Origin: Leptodontidium sp. MPI-SDFR-AT-0119
Lineage: Eukaryota; Ascomycota; Leotiomycetes; Helotiales; Leptodontidiaceae
Length of the DNA stretch: 64,000 nucleotides
Assembly: GCA_020726505.1 (NCBI GenBank)
Contig: JAHLEZ010000003.1
Span: forward strand, 1,302,001 to 1,366,000
Direction: 5' to 3'
Shown one piece after another: positions 50,950-62,620 of the stretch. Every line of letters starts with the position of its first letter. Position 1 is the stretch's first letter. The notes under the pieces were generated by a model. That model had not been told where the DNA came from. It saw only the letters and a list, made by a program, of their open reading frames with translations, and made no database searches. The translations under genes and the position numbers were made by a program.

Positions 50950-51600
50950 GCGCTCGACCTCGCCTACTACAAATGTTACATTCGGTGCGTCCGCTTTACT
51001 ACAAAGAACCTATCCTACGATTGCTCCTTTAATAATCCCAAGAGTAAGAAGTACGTATATTACACAAAGAAGAAGTCCCGGTACAACTTAGTAAGTACTC
51101 TTATTTTCTTTTTTATTTTAAATTATATCCGAATCCTCGCCGAAAGTACTCCGGATATACGGTTACTAAGATATAACAGATTCCGTGGTTTATTACTAAA
51201 GAGTACCTTTGTCTAGTTGCCGCCCTCGAGGCGAAAGATAAAGAAGCTATTGTTACTGCCGCTAAATCAATTAATTCGGTATTATTAGTCGCCGCTACTA
51301 ACACACTAAAGACTACTAAGGAGTTGTCGTTAGCGTTATTAAAGGAAACTCGCGCTATACGCCAAGAAATCGCTAGCTTAGCTAGCTCGCAAGTAGTAAG
51401 TTAACCCCCTTATTCCTTTTTAATATTAAGGCTCTTAAGTATTAATATTTTATATAATAAGAGACAGTACTAGTCTTAAATTAGCTCCTTATCGTCGCCT
51501 CCTTTGCCGCTACTAAGCGTGGTAAGGAGGACGGCGGTGAAGACGATACTCCCACTAAGTGTCTCCGCCGAAGTCGCCGCCATAGCACGGGGGAGGAAGA
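50950..51600 (+). pseudogene. Antisense accessory ORF of Copia A3
   Basis: Clearest copy of the family A antisense ORF. The first part (about 50951-51090) reads Y-K-C-Y-I-R-C-V-R-F, then Y-D-C-S-F-N-N-P-K-S-K-K with further Tyr codons that could be former Cys. The second part, in another frame (about 51213-51400), has no stop: A-A-L-E-A-K-D-K-E-A-I-V-T-A-A-K, then L-S-L-A-L-L-K-E-T-R-A-I-R-Q-E-I-A-S-L. The frame change may be an intron. It looks like a small zinc-binding-like head on a helical tail, function unknown. Confidence 0.55.
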
Positions 51601-51979
51601 GGGGGAAGAAAAAGAACCTCTCCTTAATATATATATATAGGGGATTCGGCCTTGTTTTAGATTAGCTTCGTAATAAGTCCTTCGTGGCGGCACTTTCTTT
51701 ATACTACTATATAAGAGTAGCCCCTTATAGTGAAACTAGTAGTTTGTCCTTATTAAAGTGTCGTCGTAAGGCCGCCCGTTAGTACTTTAAATTAGAGGGT
51801 GTCTAGAACTAAATCGAGTGTGTTTTTAACTTCGCAAATTAATTAAATATAAAAATAATCGCAAGTGATAAATTAACAAATGAGAGTTATAAGGAAATAT
51901 ATAAAAAAAATTAACGAGTATAAGAAACCCCTCCGTTACTAGTCTAAATTAACTCTAGTTAATTATTAAACTTAACCCT

Positions 51980-54900
51980 TTATTTTAATAGTGAGGATAT
52001 TAGTGTTAATAAAATCCCGAAGAGCCTTATTCGAAGCACTTTTCGTTATGGCGTTAGTAGGATTATTAGCGCCATTAATCCACTAAACCTCCGTTAGCTC
52101 TTTACGCTCGTATAATTAACGAATAGCTATAATATTAATTATTAGGCGCTTCTCTTTCGTCGTACTAAGCTTGATAATACACTCATAAAGGGATAAAGAA
52201 TCTGTGTAAATAATAGTAGGAAGACGTGGGATATTAAGCTTATTAATTACTATATTAATAGTCGTACTTAAGGAGATTAATATATTAATGCTAGCTACTA
52301 TAATATATAACTCCGATGTAAGTACTACACGAGTTACTCTCTTGCATTTTGTTAAGCTAATATATATAATATTACCGGTCAAGGTGAATTGCGCATCCCC
52401 TACTATTTCGGCACTAATTACTAATATAAAACCTATTTATGAACTTAGGTCTTTATTATTAATAAAAGAACCGTTTACAAAAACGTAGACCTTCACAGAC
52501 CGTAAGTTAATTAGTATATATTAAAGTCCTCTCTTTAAGTTGTCTATTTACTATTTAAAGCGTAAGTTTAAGGCCTTAACGTCGTCTTCCGTCGAATCCT
52601 AGTGTTACGCTACGACAGAGAGGTCAAATGTTACTTCCGGTTAATATATAGTAGCAAGGTAAGCCGTACGAGCTCATTGCTCTCTATAGGCCTTCTTATA
52701 GTCTTCTTTTCCTACGTCGACTAACTTTAGCCTTACTCCTTGACCCTTTTGTAATATATAAAGGCTATCCCCGTTTATAAAGATAGTGTACTTATTAAAC
52801 GTAATAGTTTTAGTAAGGAGTAATACCTGTATCGGCTTTATTAGAAAACCGGCCTTAGTAATCTCATCTTATTCTCTTGTTAAGAAGTCCTTATCTCCTA
52901 AAATTAGCGTGTCGTTTGTCTATATTCTTACGACTCCAAAGTCATAGCTTTCTTTAGTACTAATTAATAAGTATAAGTTATATATTAATGTCTTTATTTA
53001 TAAGTTCTCTATATAATATTTATAGTATATATTAAACTAATAGTTTCCGGACTTAAGTATACTGTATAATAGTAGTACTACTATAAATATTATACTAAGA
53101 GGGAAATCTCCTGTAATCTCTTCTAGTAGCCATATAAAAATGTCCTAGAGAAGCCTTGTCTTTACTTAGACGTAAGCTTAAGTAATGTCCCTAATAGCCA
53201 AATAAGATTCGGACTAGTTTCGGAGGCGATTTAGGTGCTTAATAGTAGCGGCCAAAAATATAAGTAACCGTTAATTAAATCGTTAGATTATTGAAGACTA
53301 AGTTAAAATCTCTCTCTTCCCTTTGTCGTTAAAGTATTAAATTACTAGCCTTGACTTCTTATATAAAGTTAACGTCTCCTTACCTTTAACCTCGTTTACT
53401 ATTCTTAACTTAAAGATACAGTGGCCTCTTACTCTAGGGTCGTCCTTATAAATAGGCATAAAAACACCTCTTTTAATAAGTACTTTATATTCCGTCCTTC
53501 GGGACTACTAAAATAGTAGTCTAAGCGCTATAATTTTCCCTTTAGCACGAAGTTTAATAAATAGCTCCCGGTTCCTTGTCTCTTTCTTAGTTAAAAACAC
53601 TTTAGTATTATAATCGTTATTAATAGTTAGTAAATCTAGGATATGTTTCGTAAATAGAATTTCGATAGCGATTTAGAGTAAGTTTAATACTATTTCGGTA
53701 GCGTTTCTAATCGGGGATCTTAAATATTACTTATAAATATCCTCTAGTAAGTTTTCTTTTTATTATTTAACACTAAAGGTGTCTATTTTAAAGAAACGAA
53801 TTGTCGTTAATTAAAACGTATATATTCTCTTATTTCTTATATTAATTTTATATAATTCTCCCTTAATACTTAAGAAATCGTAAGGTCCTGTCTATCTTTT
53901 ACCCTCCCGATACACTAAAACTTAATTATTAAGGTAAAGACTATAAATATAAGTAGTTCTAGGGCCGTTTCGTATAATTAACGTATCGTTAACTTTATAC
54001 GTAATATAAATTTTTTATATTTCTTTTATAGTTTTCTTAATTATAACCGCACGTTATTTAACTAACGGATTTAAGGGATTTAGCTCCGTTATTCTAAGGT
54101 ATGCCCTAAAAACAAGTAATATAGGGATCAGCCTATTAAGACTAACTGTATTATTTACTACTTTTACTGCCATTTATAGTTGATCTTCGTCGCTTAACTT
54201 AGGGTACTCTTTAGAGATGATTTCGTAGGCACGGCGTAGTAGGCGGTAATATCGCTTAACTTTGTTAATTAAATAGTGTGCCTTAACAGGTACTAGCTTA
54301 AGGGTACTACCCACAGATCTAAGTATATTCTAAAACTCCTTAGAATTGAAATTAGTACTATAGTCGTACACGACGAAATCTAAAGGTCTTAGGTAAGTGT
54401 TAATTTATATTGACTTAAATACGTTAAAAGTAGCCCGAGCCGTAATAAAACTAAGGGCCTTTTAGAGTAGTTTCGCCGCACTAAAACTTATTACCTTATC
54501 TACTATATAGAGGGTATATTATTCTCTAAATATCGCGATATCTACGTAAACTATATAATTAAAGTCGACGTCGTCTTATAGCTTAAAACGAAACTTATAT
54601 AAAGCGTCTATATGCCTCTAGCAATACTCACACATTTCCTTAACCCTTAATATAATTTCCGAATTATACTTATAGCCAGCTTGATTTAGCAGGTACTGAA
54701 GACGTCTTACCGTAAGGTGTCTAAAACGCCTATAAAGCCGACGTATTTCTTATTCAGTCAGGTGGTATATATTAATCGTTTTAATAAAAGTGTCCAGTAA
54801 TTAACAATATTAATCCAAAAGTAACTATAGATGCCTATACTTCTGTATAATTAAGTGCTTCTTGTCGCCTTAAATTAAGACGTTACGTAAGTTATTATAT

Positions 54901-57480
54901 TACGTATTTAGCGTATTTAGTTATTATAAACAAACTAGAAATAGGATATTTACGTCCACGATTTAGAAGTTTATTTCTTTAGTTAAAATATTAACTATAG
55001 TAACCCCTAAGGACGGTCGCGAACCGGCACTAAATATAATCCGGCTTTAGCCCGCCTAGTTAGTATTAAACTTAATATCTTAAATTCGCTGTAATACTCG
55101 TAGCTAGTTAATTCCTCCCGTGTTTTTGTTAGATGCCCCTATGTTAATTAATAGACCTTAAAAGAATCTGTTTATTTATTACGTTATATAAGCCTTACTT
55201 AGAGTAAGTCTCTTAATTTTACTTTTTAAGATGTGAGTAGCTTTCTTCTTCTTAAATTGCCCTATAACTTCTCGTGTATTATACTATACCTCACTTATTA
55301 TAAATATAATCGTGAAGTTTACGGCGCTATTATTATTATTGTCATTAGAACTCTCTAAAGAATCGTTAATATCTATTAAAGTGTTTAAATCCGCATCTTA
55401 GTGACTTCCTAAATAGTGTCCGGATATAATCCGGTTTTAGTCTAAATTAGGGTCGATCCCCTTAATATAAGCTAAGTAGCTCCTAAAGGTCTTATCTATG
55501 GCCTTTACTCCTTCGGCCTTACGCGCCGCGAAGTATCTTGCCTTAGACGCTACTTACTCTTCGTCTAAGTAGCGACTATTATAATAATCTATTTTCTTGT
55601 AAATAATATAACTTGTATAGTCTAGTATAAGCTAGAATTTGTCTCTGCGTTTGTTTCTACTTAAAAATTTCATTTTATAATTAGAGTAATAAGCCGCCCT
55701 ATTTACGACATAAGATCGGTGGCGATTCGTATATAATTTATAGTACTTACTTACCCTCGATCCTAAGTCATAAGTCACCTTAACGCTAACGGCGGAGCGA
55801 AGATTATCTATTAATATAAGGAAGGTAAGAGGTGCTTAAAATAAGGCTATCTTAAAGAGGGGGTTCCTTAATACTCCTTATATAAGCTTATCGCAGAGCG
55901 TCTTGTCGTTCCGTATATTATTGTCTTTTAAGTTAAGTTAAATACTTTATAATTCCTTGGCGAAGTTCTTTAATTAGGTTAATACTAGTTTCCCTGTTTA
56001 GTAAGGCTCCTCTTAAAATAACGAGAAAGTTAAACTAAACTACTAGCTAAAGAACTTATTAGCTCTTTCTTTTGTCTTAAAGTGTTCGCGAGTCGTTTTA
56101 ATAAGCTTATTAAATAAGTACCCCTTATTCTAGAGGTATTAGTAGTAGTACGAACTAGCTCTGTCTCGTAGCATTGACGGAAAGGCTTGGTTCTAGACCT
56201 TAATCTTAATTAATACTCTTTAATATAAGTCGGCGAAGATGTAGAGCTTCTTATTTAAGTGGTCCTTGTCTCCGTTGTATTAGAGCTCCTTAATGTATAT
56301 CTTAGTAAGGTTTACTAACGATTTTGCCTAGTCTTAGGTCAATAGATTTATAATATACTATAATAGCCGAATCGGCTCTATATATAGTCCGGTAGTCCTA
56401 GGAACCTCGAATAGTAGTAATAACCCGTCCCGTGGGGGTATTACTGGTGTTAGTGTGGGATTCGGCAACGTATAGTTATTTAATCTCTATAAGTAGAGAT
56501 TACTTAGGGGATCCCTCTTAAGAGTAAATAAGAACTCTTTCTTTAGGACTATAAGTGGGGGGGTTATATTATATAGATTCTCGACCTTATCTCCTTTAGT
56601 AAGGGAGATCTTAAGTAATCTTAATAGCTGAATCGTCTTTATAAGCTTTACTCCTAACCCTTCTAAAAGAGTATCTTCTTTCACGGAATAGATAACTACC
56701 TCTAGTTAGTATTATAGAGATATTAGAGGCTGATTTTATTAAAGTGTTATTAAGATTAATAATAGTAGGCGAGAGACTAATTTCTAGATGTAATTTAATA
56801 CCGATTCGGGGTAGTTCTAAATTTATATTTCCACTTAGTCTCCTAGCCACACATTCTCCTTAGCTTACACTACTTCTACTAAAGCGTGTGCCGTCCTCGT
56901 CCCCTTCCCTCGTCGTATAAATACACTAAAGGCTCGTAGGTCGTCCCTAAGGTATATACGTTCTATAACCTTAATTAATTTAAACTCGTTTGCCGTCTAA
57001 TCTTTAAAATACTCCTAAAAGTCTTAGAAAAGGAATTCTCCTTTGAGATAGTTATCATAGTAGGCCTCACAGAACCTTCGCGAGTATACTATTACGTTTC
57101 CCGTGAAAATTAGACTAGGATTTAGTATTGCCGTATTATTGAATGTTTCCGGAGTCAACTCTAGCTTCACCGAAGTATCCGCTATTGTGTCGGATTCGAT
57201 TCGTAAATAATCCGATGAGTTCCCGAATAGGTTTCTTAAAGGTTTAAAGTTTTAGATTTAAGGATGTTAAATTGACAGTCTTTATAGAGTAACTATTGTG
57301 TTATAATAACTCTTCTCCGACGTATAATCGTCCTAATCGAGTCTTAAAAGAGAAGTTACCTTTCCTCCACGATTTAGAAAAGGTAAACTGCCCTTTAAGG
57401 AAAATATAGTAAAGTACTCCTTAAGTTGAAGCCTAAAATCCGCTTTATAGCCTAAGACCTTTTTTGTTTATAGTAAGGTT
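51980..57480 (-). pseudogene. Copia A3 gag-pol remnant
   Basis: RNase H (52382-52000) shows C-K-R-V-T-R-V-V-L-T-S-E-L-Y, then Y-T-D-S-L-S-L-Y-E-C and T-T-K-E-K-R-L-I, the standard fungal Copia pattern. RT starts near 53480 with K-S-R-L-V-I, N-D-K-G-K-R-E-I-L-T and D-I-T-x-A-Y-V. Integrase lies about 55.7-54.3 kb, gag about 57.4-56 kb. Stops and indel-like joins prevent a product. Confidence 0.8.
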
Positions 57481-57506
57481 AATAATACAAGCTTGCCACT
57501 AATTAG

Positions 57507-57763
57507 TGTCAGTATAGTACTAGTTTATGTACTACGCCGTATATATAAATATATTCTAATACGAGTATAGTAACAAAGTAATAAATAGTTAGTTTAAAAA
57601 TCTATGTCTTTTCTAAGAGAGTGTAAAGAGAGCTAGACTATATACTACGAAACCCTACCGAATCTCCACTGAAACCAGTCCGGCTAGGCTCTAACCCCTG
57701 ACTTTGACTCGCACCCACATTTCCAGACCGAAGTATACTCATGCAGGGACCTGTGGACTAACA
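57507..57763 (-). repeat. 5' LTR of Copia A3 (257 bp)
   Basis: Partner of 50222-50478, followed by tttag. Confidence 0.9.
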
Positions 57764-57768
57764 TTTAG

Positions 57769-60700
57769 TTAAGAAGTATATTAAATAACTAGCTTAGTTA
57801 ACATATATAACGGTCCCCACGACTAAATAACACATATATCTTAATTAAACTAGCCCGAATGGAAGTTACTGAGCCAGAAAGCGGAACCGCCGAGCTTTTA
57901 TACCCTTGAGACTAGATTGACTCCCCTTAATTCGCTTCTTTTACACATAAAACACATACTAAGGACTACGCCAATTCACTTCAAAAGATGTAAATATAAC
58001 TTTCTCTCGCACACGACTTAATTATAAAAGCTTCTCCTTCCTTAACTTCTTCTTCTTAATTACGAGATAAGTTACTAATTATAAAGCGACGTGGAAAAGC
58101 TCGTTAACGTCTAATCGTTAAGATCTTCTCAATTAACGCCGTAACGTTTTATATATTAATAAAACAGAAGTCTAAAGATGAGATATTCGTAGTAACTCTT
58201 TAAGAGATTAATACTCTAATTAATTAAAGAAATTAAGAGCGAGAAAAAGCCGCTACTATATCAGCCTTAACTGTCAAACTCACTCACTGTCGCCAGTTAA
58301 CTATACAGTTTGTACTCTTTATTTAAGAACTAGACGTTAAGCTAATAATTCCCCTAAAATACACTAATTAGACTCACGTATTCTCTAAGGCAGAAAGTGA
58401 TATTTTCCCCTCTTACTGCTCATACGATCACAAAATTAAGTTAGAAAGAGAGGGTAAAAAAGTACTTAAGTATTCGCTATTATATAAGATGTCGACCGAA
58501 GAACTTGAGGCTATTAAGGAATATATTACAGATAACTTAGACAAAGGATTTATTAAGCCGTCTCAAGTACTATTCGCTGCCCCTATTCTCTTTGTTAAGA
58601 AGCCGAATGGCTCCCTGCGGTTATATATCGACTTTTAAGTACTAAATTCCCTCACTCGGAAGGACTAATACCCCCTACCTCTAATTAATAAGACCCTAGC
58701 TCGCATAACTAATGCTCATATCTTTACTAAATTAAATATTCGTTAAGCCTTTCACTGAATCTAAATAGACCTAACATTAGAAGAGTATATTACCTTCCGC
58801 ACGAGGTATAGCATATATAAGTGTAAAGTTCTTCTATTTAGCCTGACTAATGGCCCTATTACTTACTAGCGCTATATAAACGATATTCTCTTTAATTACC
58901 TTAATGATTTTTATATAACGTACTTAAACGATATTTTTATATACTTTAAGGACCCCTTGTAATACTAGCTCTACGTTAGAAAAGTACTTTAATACCTTAA
59001 CGACGCTAGGCTATAAGCCGACTTAAAGAAGTGTAAGTTTAGAGTAATATAAACTAAGTACTTAGGATTTATTATATTAACTTCTGGCCTAAAAGTTAAT
59101 CCCGAGAAAGTCTTTATCGTTCGTGAGTGAGCTTACCTTAGCTTTATTAAAGGTATATAATCCTTCCTTAGTTTTTATAACTTTTATTAGAGATTTATCC
59201 GCGATTATAGTATTATAGCGAAACCTCTTATTTAATTAATTAAGAATAACGTTCTCTTCCGCTTTATTATAAAGTACGAAAACGCCTTTAACCTCCTAAA
59301 ACATACTCTTACGTCCGCGCCTCTCTTAAGACACTACCGACAAGATTTACCCTGCCTCCTAAAGACAGATACTAGTGATAGTGTTATAGCCGGAGTCCTT
59401 TCTTAATAATACGGCGACAACTAGTTCCCTGTTACTTTCTTTTCAAAGACTATATTACTTATTAAGCTTAATTACGTAGTACACGACAAAGAAATACTAG
59501 CTATTATTAGATCCTTTAGGCACTGGCGTACTGAGTTAGCAGGAGCCCCCCACTAAGTCCGTGTCGTGACAGACCACAAGGCCTTAGAATACTTTATAAC
59601 CTCTAAGCAATTAAATACTAAATAAGCACGATAAGCAGAGCTTTTAGCGGACTACAATTTTATAATCACGTACCGCCTTAGAATCTATAACCCCCTAGTA
59701 AACGCACTTTCCCGTAAACTAGACGAGTTAAATTAATAAAACTTTACGAAGAAGACTCAACGCCTTTAATAACTCTTACACTAAGACTAAGTCGACCCTA
59801 ACTTACTATCTATAAAATTACGGCCGCCTGACGACACTAACGCGCTAGTGGCCGACGTTAAGCTCGCTACCCTCACACTAATATTCTCCGTCGTATAACA
59901 AATCCTAGAGGCTAATCGCACTACTTCTTCCCTACAAGCTCTACGTAAACAAGTTATATTAGACTCTCTAAGTAAACTTAGCCTAGAGGGTGACTTCTTA
60001 CTCCACGACGGCCGCCTCTTAGTCCCCGATGTCGATTACCTCTAAACCTTCCTTATACGAGAAGTCTATAATCGAGTCACTATAGTACACCTTAGTACTA
60101 AGAAGACGATTCAATTGCTCTCTTCTTAGTACTAGTGGCATGGAATCACGTTTATAGTTTAGTAGTACTACTATAACTATTATATATACTGACGAATTTA
60201 AGTCCCCTAAGATAAAAAGCCTAGATTTCTTTATCCTTTCCCTATTCCGTTTAAACTATAGGAATATATTATAGTAGACTACTGCTCCTTTATTAAGAAC
60301 AAGCATAAATTCGACAACGTCCTTGTCTTTATTAATAGATTTAGTAAACAAGCTATTAGTATCCCTTGCTAGAAGACGACAGATACTCAGAAGTTAGCTA
60401 TTATATACATTTACTATATATATCGCTACTTTAGAGCCCTATTGACTATTACTTCTAATAAAGGTCCCTAGTTTGTATCTAAGTTTTAAACCGCCTTAAG
60501 CAAGATCCTCAGAACTAAGAGACAATTGTCTACTACTAACCACCCGCAGATAGACGGCTAGACCAAAGTGTACAACTAATACCTACAGAAACGACTCCGA
60601 CCTTTCGTTGCGTACTACTAAGACGACTAGTCAGAGTACCTCCCTATTATAGACTACGCCTAAATGTCCCTCCTACACGATTCCTTAAGAGGACTCTCTC

Positions 60701-61468
60701 CATTTAAGGTAGTCCATAAATATACACTACGCACGAATTAGGACTAGAAAATTGACTTACTAGACTTAGCTACCTCTGCTAACAAGTTAAACACTTCATA
60801 AGCCATTGACTATACTTAACGCTATAAGAAAGCATAAGACATAACTTAGTCGAACTTTACTGTAGCCTAAGCCAAGATAGCCAGTTCTTATAACGCCTCT
60901 CGCCGCGATATCGACTTTAATAAAGACAGCCTAGTCTAGCTCGATATACGCTACTTTAAGACACTCTATCTATTTAAGAAGTTAAATATACTAACTAATG
61001 GACTATTTAGAGTACTCGAGAAGGTAAGACACTTATACCGCCTGGAGTTACTAGCGAGTATAAAGGTCTATAACGTCTTTCCGGCTAGTAAGCTTCGCCG
61101 GGACCCCAACGATCCCCTACTAGGCTAAGTACAGGATACCCCCCCGCCGATTAATATTATAAGTGACGACAAGTGAGAACTAAAAGAAGTACTTGCCTGT
61201 CGTAAGAAGGGCAAAACTCTATTTTACTGTGTCACTTAGCTTAATTAAGACGTTAATTTAAACTAATACGACGCTTCTGACCTCAAGTACGCTCTATACA
61301 AAGTCAGGGACTTCTACCTCAGTCACCCTAAGTAAGTAAGACCCCTTACTAAGCTACTTGAATAGATCAAAGTATAAGAAGATAATGTTAACGACTACGA
61401 CGACCTCGATAGTAACAAGGAGATAAACTAACGCTCGAGGACGAGCTTTTTTCAGAGGGGGGGGGTAA
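57769..61468 (+). pseudogene. Gypsy D pol: RT, RNase H, integrase, chromodomain
   Basis: One frame of about 1,230 codons without any shift, interrupted only by TAA, TAG and TGA at places where Gln, Trp or Arg are plausible. RT: A-A-P-I-L-F-V-K-K-P-N-G-S-L-R-L, then Y-L-N-D near 58921 for Y-L-D-D. RNase H: L-K-T-D-T-S-D-S-V-I-A-G, then V-T-D-H-K-A-L-E-Y. Integrase: V-D-Y-C (Asp at 60277), T-S-N-K-G-P-Q-F (Asn at 60457, expected Asp) and D-G-x-T-K-V-Y-N (Lys at 60565, expected Glu). The tail (about 61130-61400) is chromodomain-like, its first Trp now TGA at 61174-61176, with W/Y-D-A-S-D-L-K-Y-A, then R-D-F. Dead by RIP. Confidence 0.9.
61453..61468 (+). other. Polypurine tract of Gypsy D
   Basis: CAGAGGGGGGGGGTAA immediately before the 3' LTR. 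Confidence 0.8.
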
Positions 61469-61717
61469 TGTGACAATTATCGCTGTCTAGAGCCTTATTT
61501 CCACCGGCTCCACTTAGTGCTGCCCGATTAAGACGTACCGAGATTACTATAGTGCTAAGTACACTAACCTCTTATATATAAACTTATTCTTTCCTTACCT
61601 TCTTTCCTCTATAGTTATAAATTCTAAGTTAATGCTTGGTATCGTCATATGTCTCTTGTGTTGATATATGAGGCGTCAGTTACACGTGATTGCCGTCTTT
61701 CTAGGGCAAGCGTCACA
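61469..61717 (+). repeat. 3' LTR of Gypsy D (249 bp)
   Basis: TGTGACAATTATCGC...CAAGCGTCACA; same length as the 5' LTR, differing mainly by transitions. Confidence 0.92.
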
Positions 61718-62212
61718 AGCGGCGTCTATTCTTTTAACTCATCGTCTAGTCTAACACTGTCTAATTCGCTAGAAAACCTCTATAAAAAGACTTAATATTA
61801 TAGTTGCGGCCGTAATAATTATATTATATCTTATAAGAAAGCCCCTTATAATAATTATATTAATATACTATATTAAAAAAGCCTCTTAAGCTTTGTTTAA
61901 CTTCTTATTATAGTTACTATCCTTAGCTAAAGTCTTTAAACTACCTAAATCTCTCTTCTTATACCGGTGATTTAAAGTAAAGTAATTAACTCTATTAAAC
62001 ACGCCAGCGGCAATACGTAAACTAGTGATTTCAGTGTCGTCGGGGTTCTTATATACCTCTAAAGCAGCTTAAATCTTAGCTTCTTAGCTCATATATATAA
62101 GGGTCTTATATTTAGGCATCTTCCGTATACGAGTAATCTTAGTATCTAAGGGGGTCCTCTTCTTGCCCTTCTTAGACCTTCCACGCTTGATTTAAGGCGT
62201 AAATTTCGCCAT
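61718..62212 (-). pseudogene. pogo/Fot-type transposase P1, N-terminal part
   Basis: Starts with ATG at 62212-62210 (M-A-K-F-T-P, basic K-R-G-R-S-K-K-G-K-K-R). A DNA-binding region follows with A-A-G-V-F-N-R-V, L-N-H-R-Y-K-K-R-D-L-G-S-L-K-T-L-A-K-D and an A-x-E-A-F-L-I segment. It ends in W/TGA-V-K-R at the D insertion. Removing D and one agcgg joins it in frame with 46700. Stops are RIP-type. Terminal inverted repeats were not identified; the right end is near 62280. Confidence 0.75.
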
Positions 62213-62533
62213 AGTAAGCGTAGTTCGTGGTCCGGATTAAAGTGTATATATATAAGTAAGATAAATCGCGTTTTTATATATTAGAGGGGGGGATCTAGAC
62301 GTGATTCGCACCTCTGTCGATGCCCTGCAGGATGTTCCGAGGCGCCAAGACCTACAAAATCTTCATCTTAAACTCGTATTCAACTCGAAACAACGCCGTA
62401 TTAACTAGCCCTAGCCCTAATGTACTAGTTTAGTAATTATTCTTTTAACTACGTCGTATTTTTCTATAAAAGAATCAAGTCAAACGGACTAGAATTAGAT
62501 ATTTAAAGTAATTAAATAGGCCGAAAAGGCCGT

Positions 62534-62566
62534 GTCTAAGTTGCTGATATGTCCAAGTTGCTGATA
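62534..62566. repeat. 16-bp tandem direct repeat
   Basis: GTCTAAGTTGCTGATA (62534-62549) and GTCCAAGTTGCTGATA (62551-62566), period 17, one transition apart. Confidence 0.8.
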
Positions 62567-62590
62567 CCGACCTGTTAGTACAGGTCGGTA
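62565..62590. repeat. Perfect 10-bp inverted repeat (hairpin)
   Basis: Arms TACCGACCTG and CAGGTCGGTA around the loop TTAGTA. It abuts the direct repeat on its left and the first readable codons of the transporter remnant on its right. Confidence 0.8.
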
Positions 62591-62620
62591 ATATTTCAAA
62601 AAAAGTCAGGAAACCGACGA

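Larger units (their letters stand above)
50222..57763 (-). mobile_element. Copia element A3, complete, 7542 bp, nested in D
   Basis: 257-bp LTRs and duplication tttag at 50217-50221 and 57764-57768. Coded on the minus strand. Least damaged copy of family A for the RNase H region, where a minus-strand frame of 88 codons is open (52382-52116). Confidence 0.93.
46706..61717 (+). mobile_element. Gypsy chromovirus D, complete, split by A3
   Basis: 249-bp LTRs at both ends, duplication agcgg at 46701-46705 and 61718-61722, inserted in the pogo element P1. Without A3 it is about 7.46 kb. Plus-strand order is gag, protease, RT, RNase H, integrase, chromodomain-like tail, polypurine tract, 3' LTR. 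It is the best-preserved element structurally, but catalytically dead. Confidence 0.93.
62213..62620. other. Right border of the RIP island
   Basis: Tail of P1 and then a return to less mutated DNA. 62290-62350 keeps CpA-rich host-like sequence, and 62351-62530 is again AT-rich. It ends with a 16-bp direct repeat and a perfect hairpin just before the transporter gene remnant. No gene is seen. Confidence 0.45.

Noticed and set aside
8910..62300. CRISPR-like or satellite arrays in the repeat region
   Set aside because: All repeated segments are LTRs or colinear copies of a few mobile elements; no regularly spaced short repeat array was seen.
62284..62320. tRNA-like 3' half on the minus strand (GGTGCGAATCACG followed by a C run)
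   Set aside because: The arms do not pair as a T-stem, and no acceptor or anticodon arm can be drawn.
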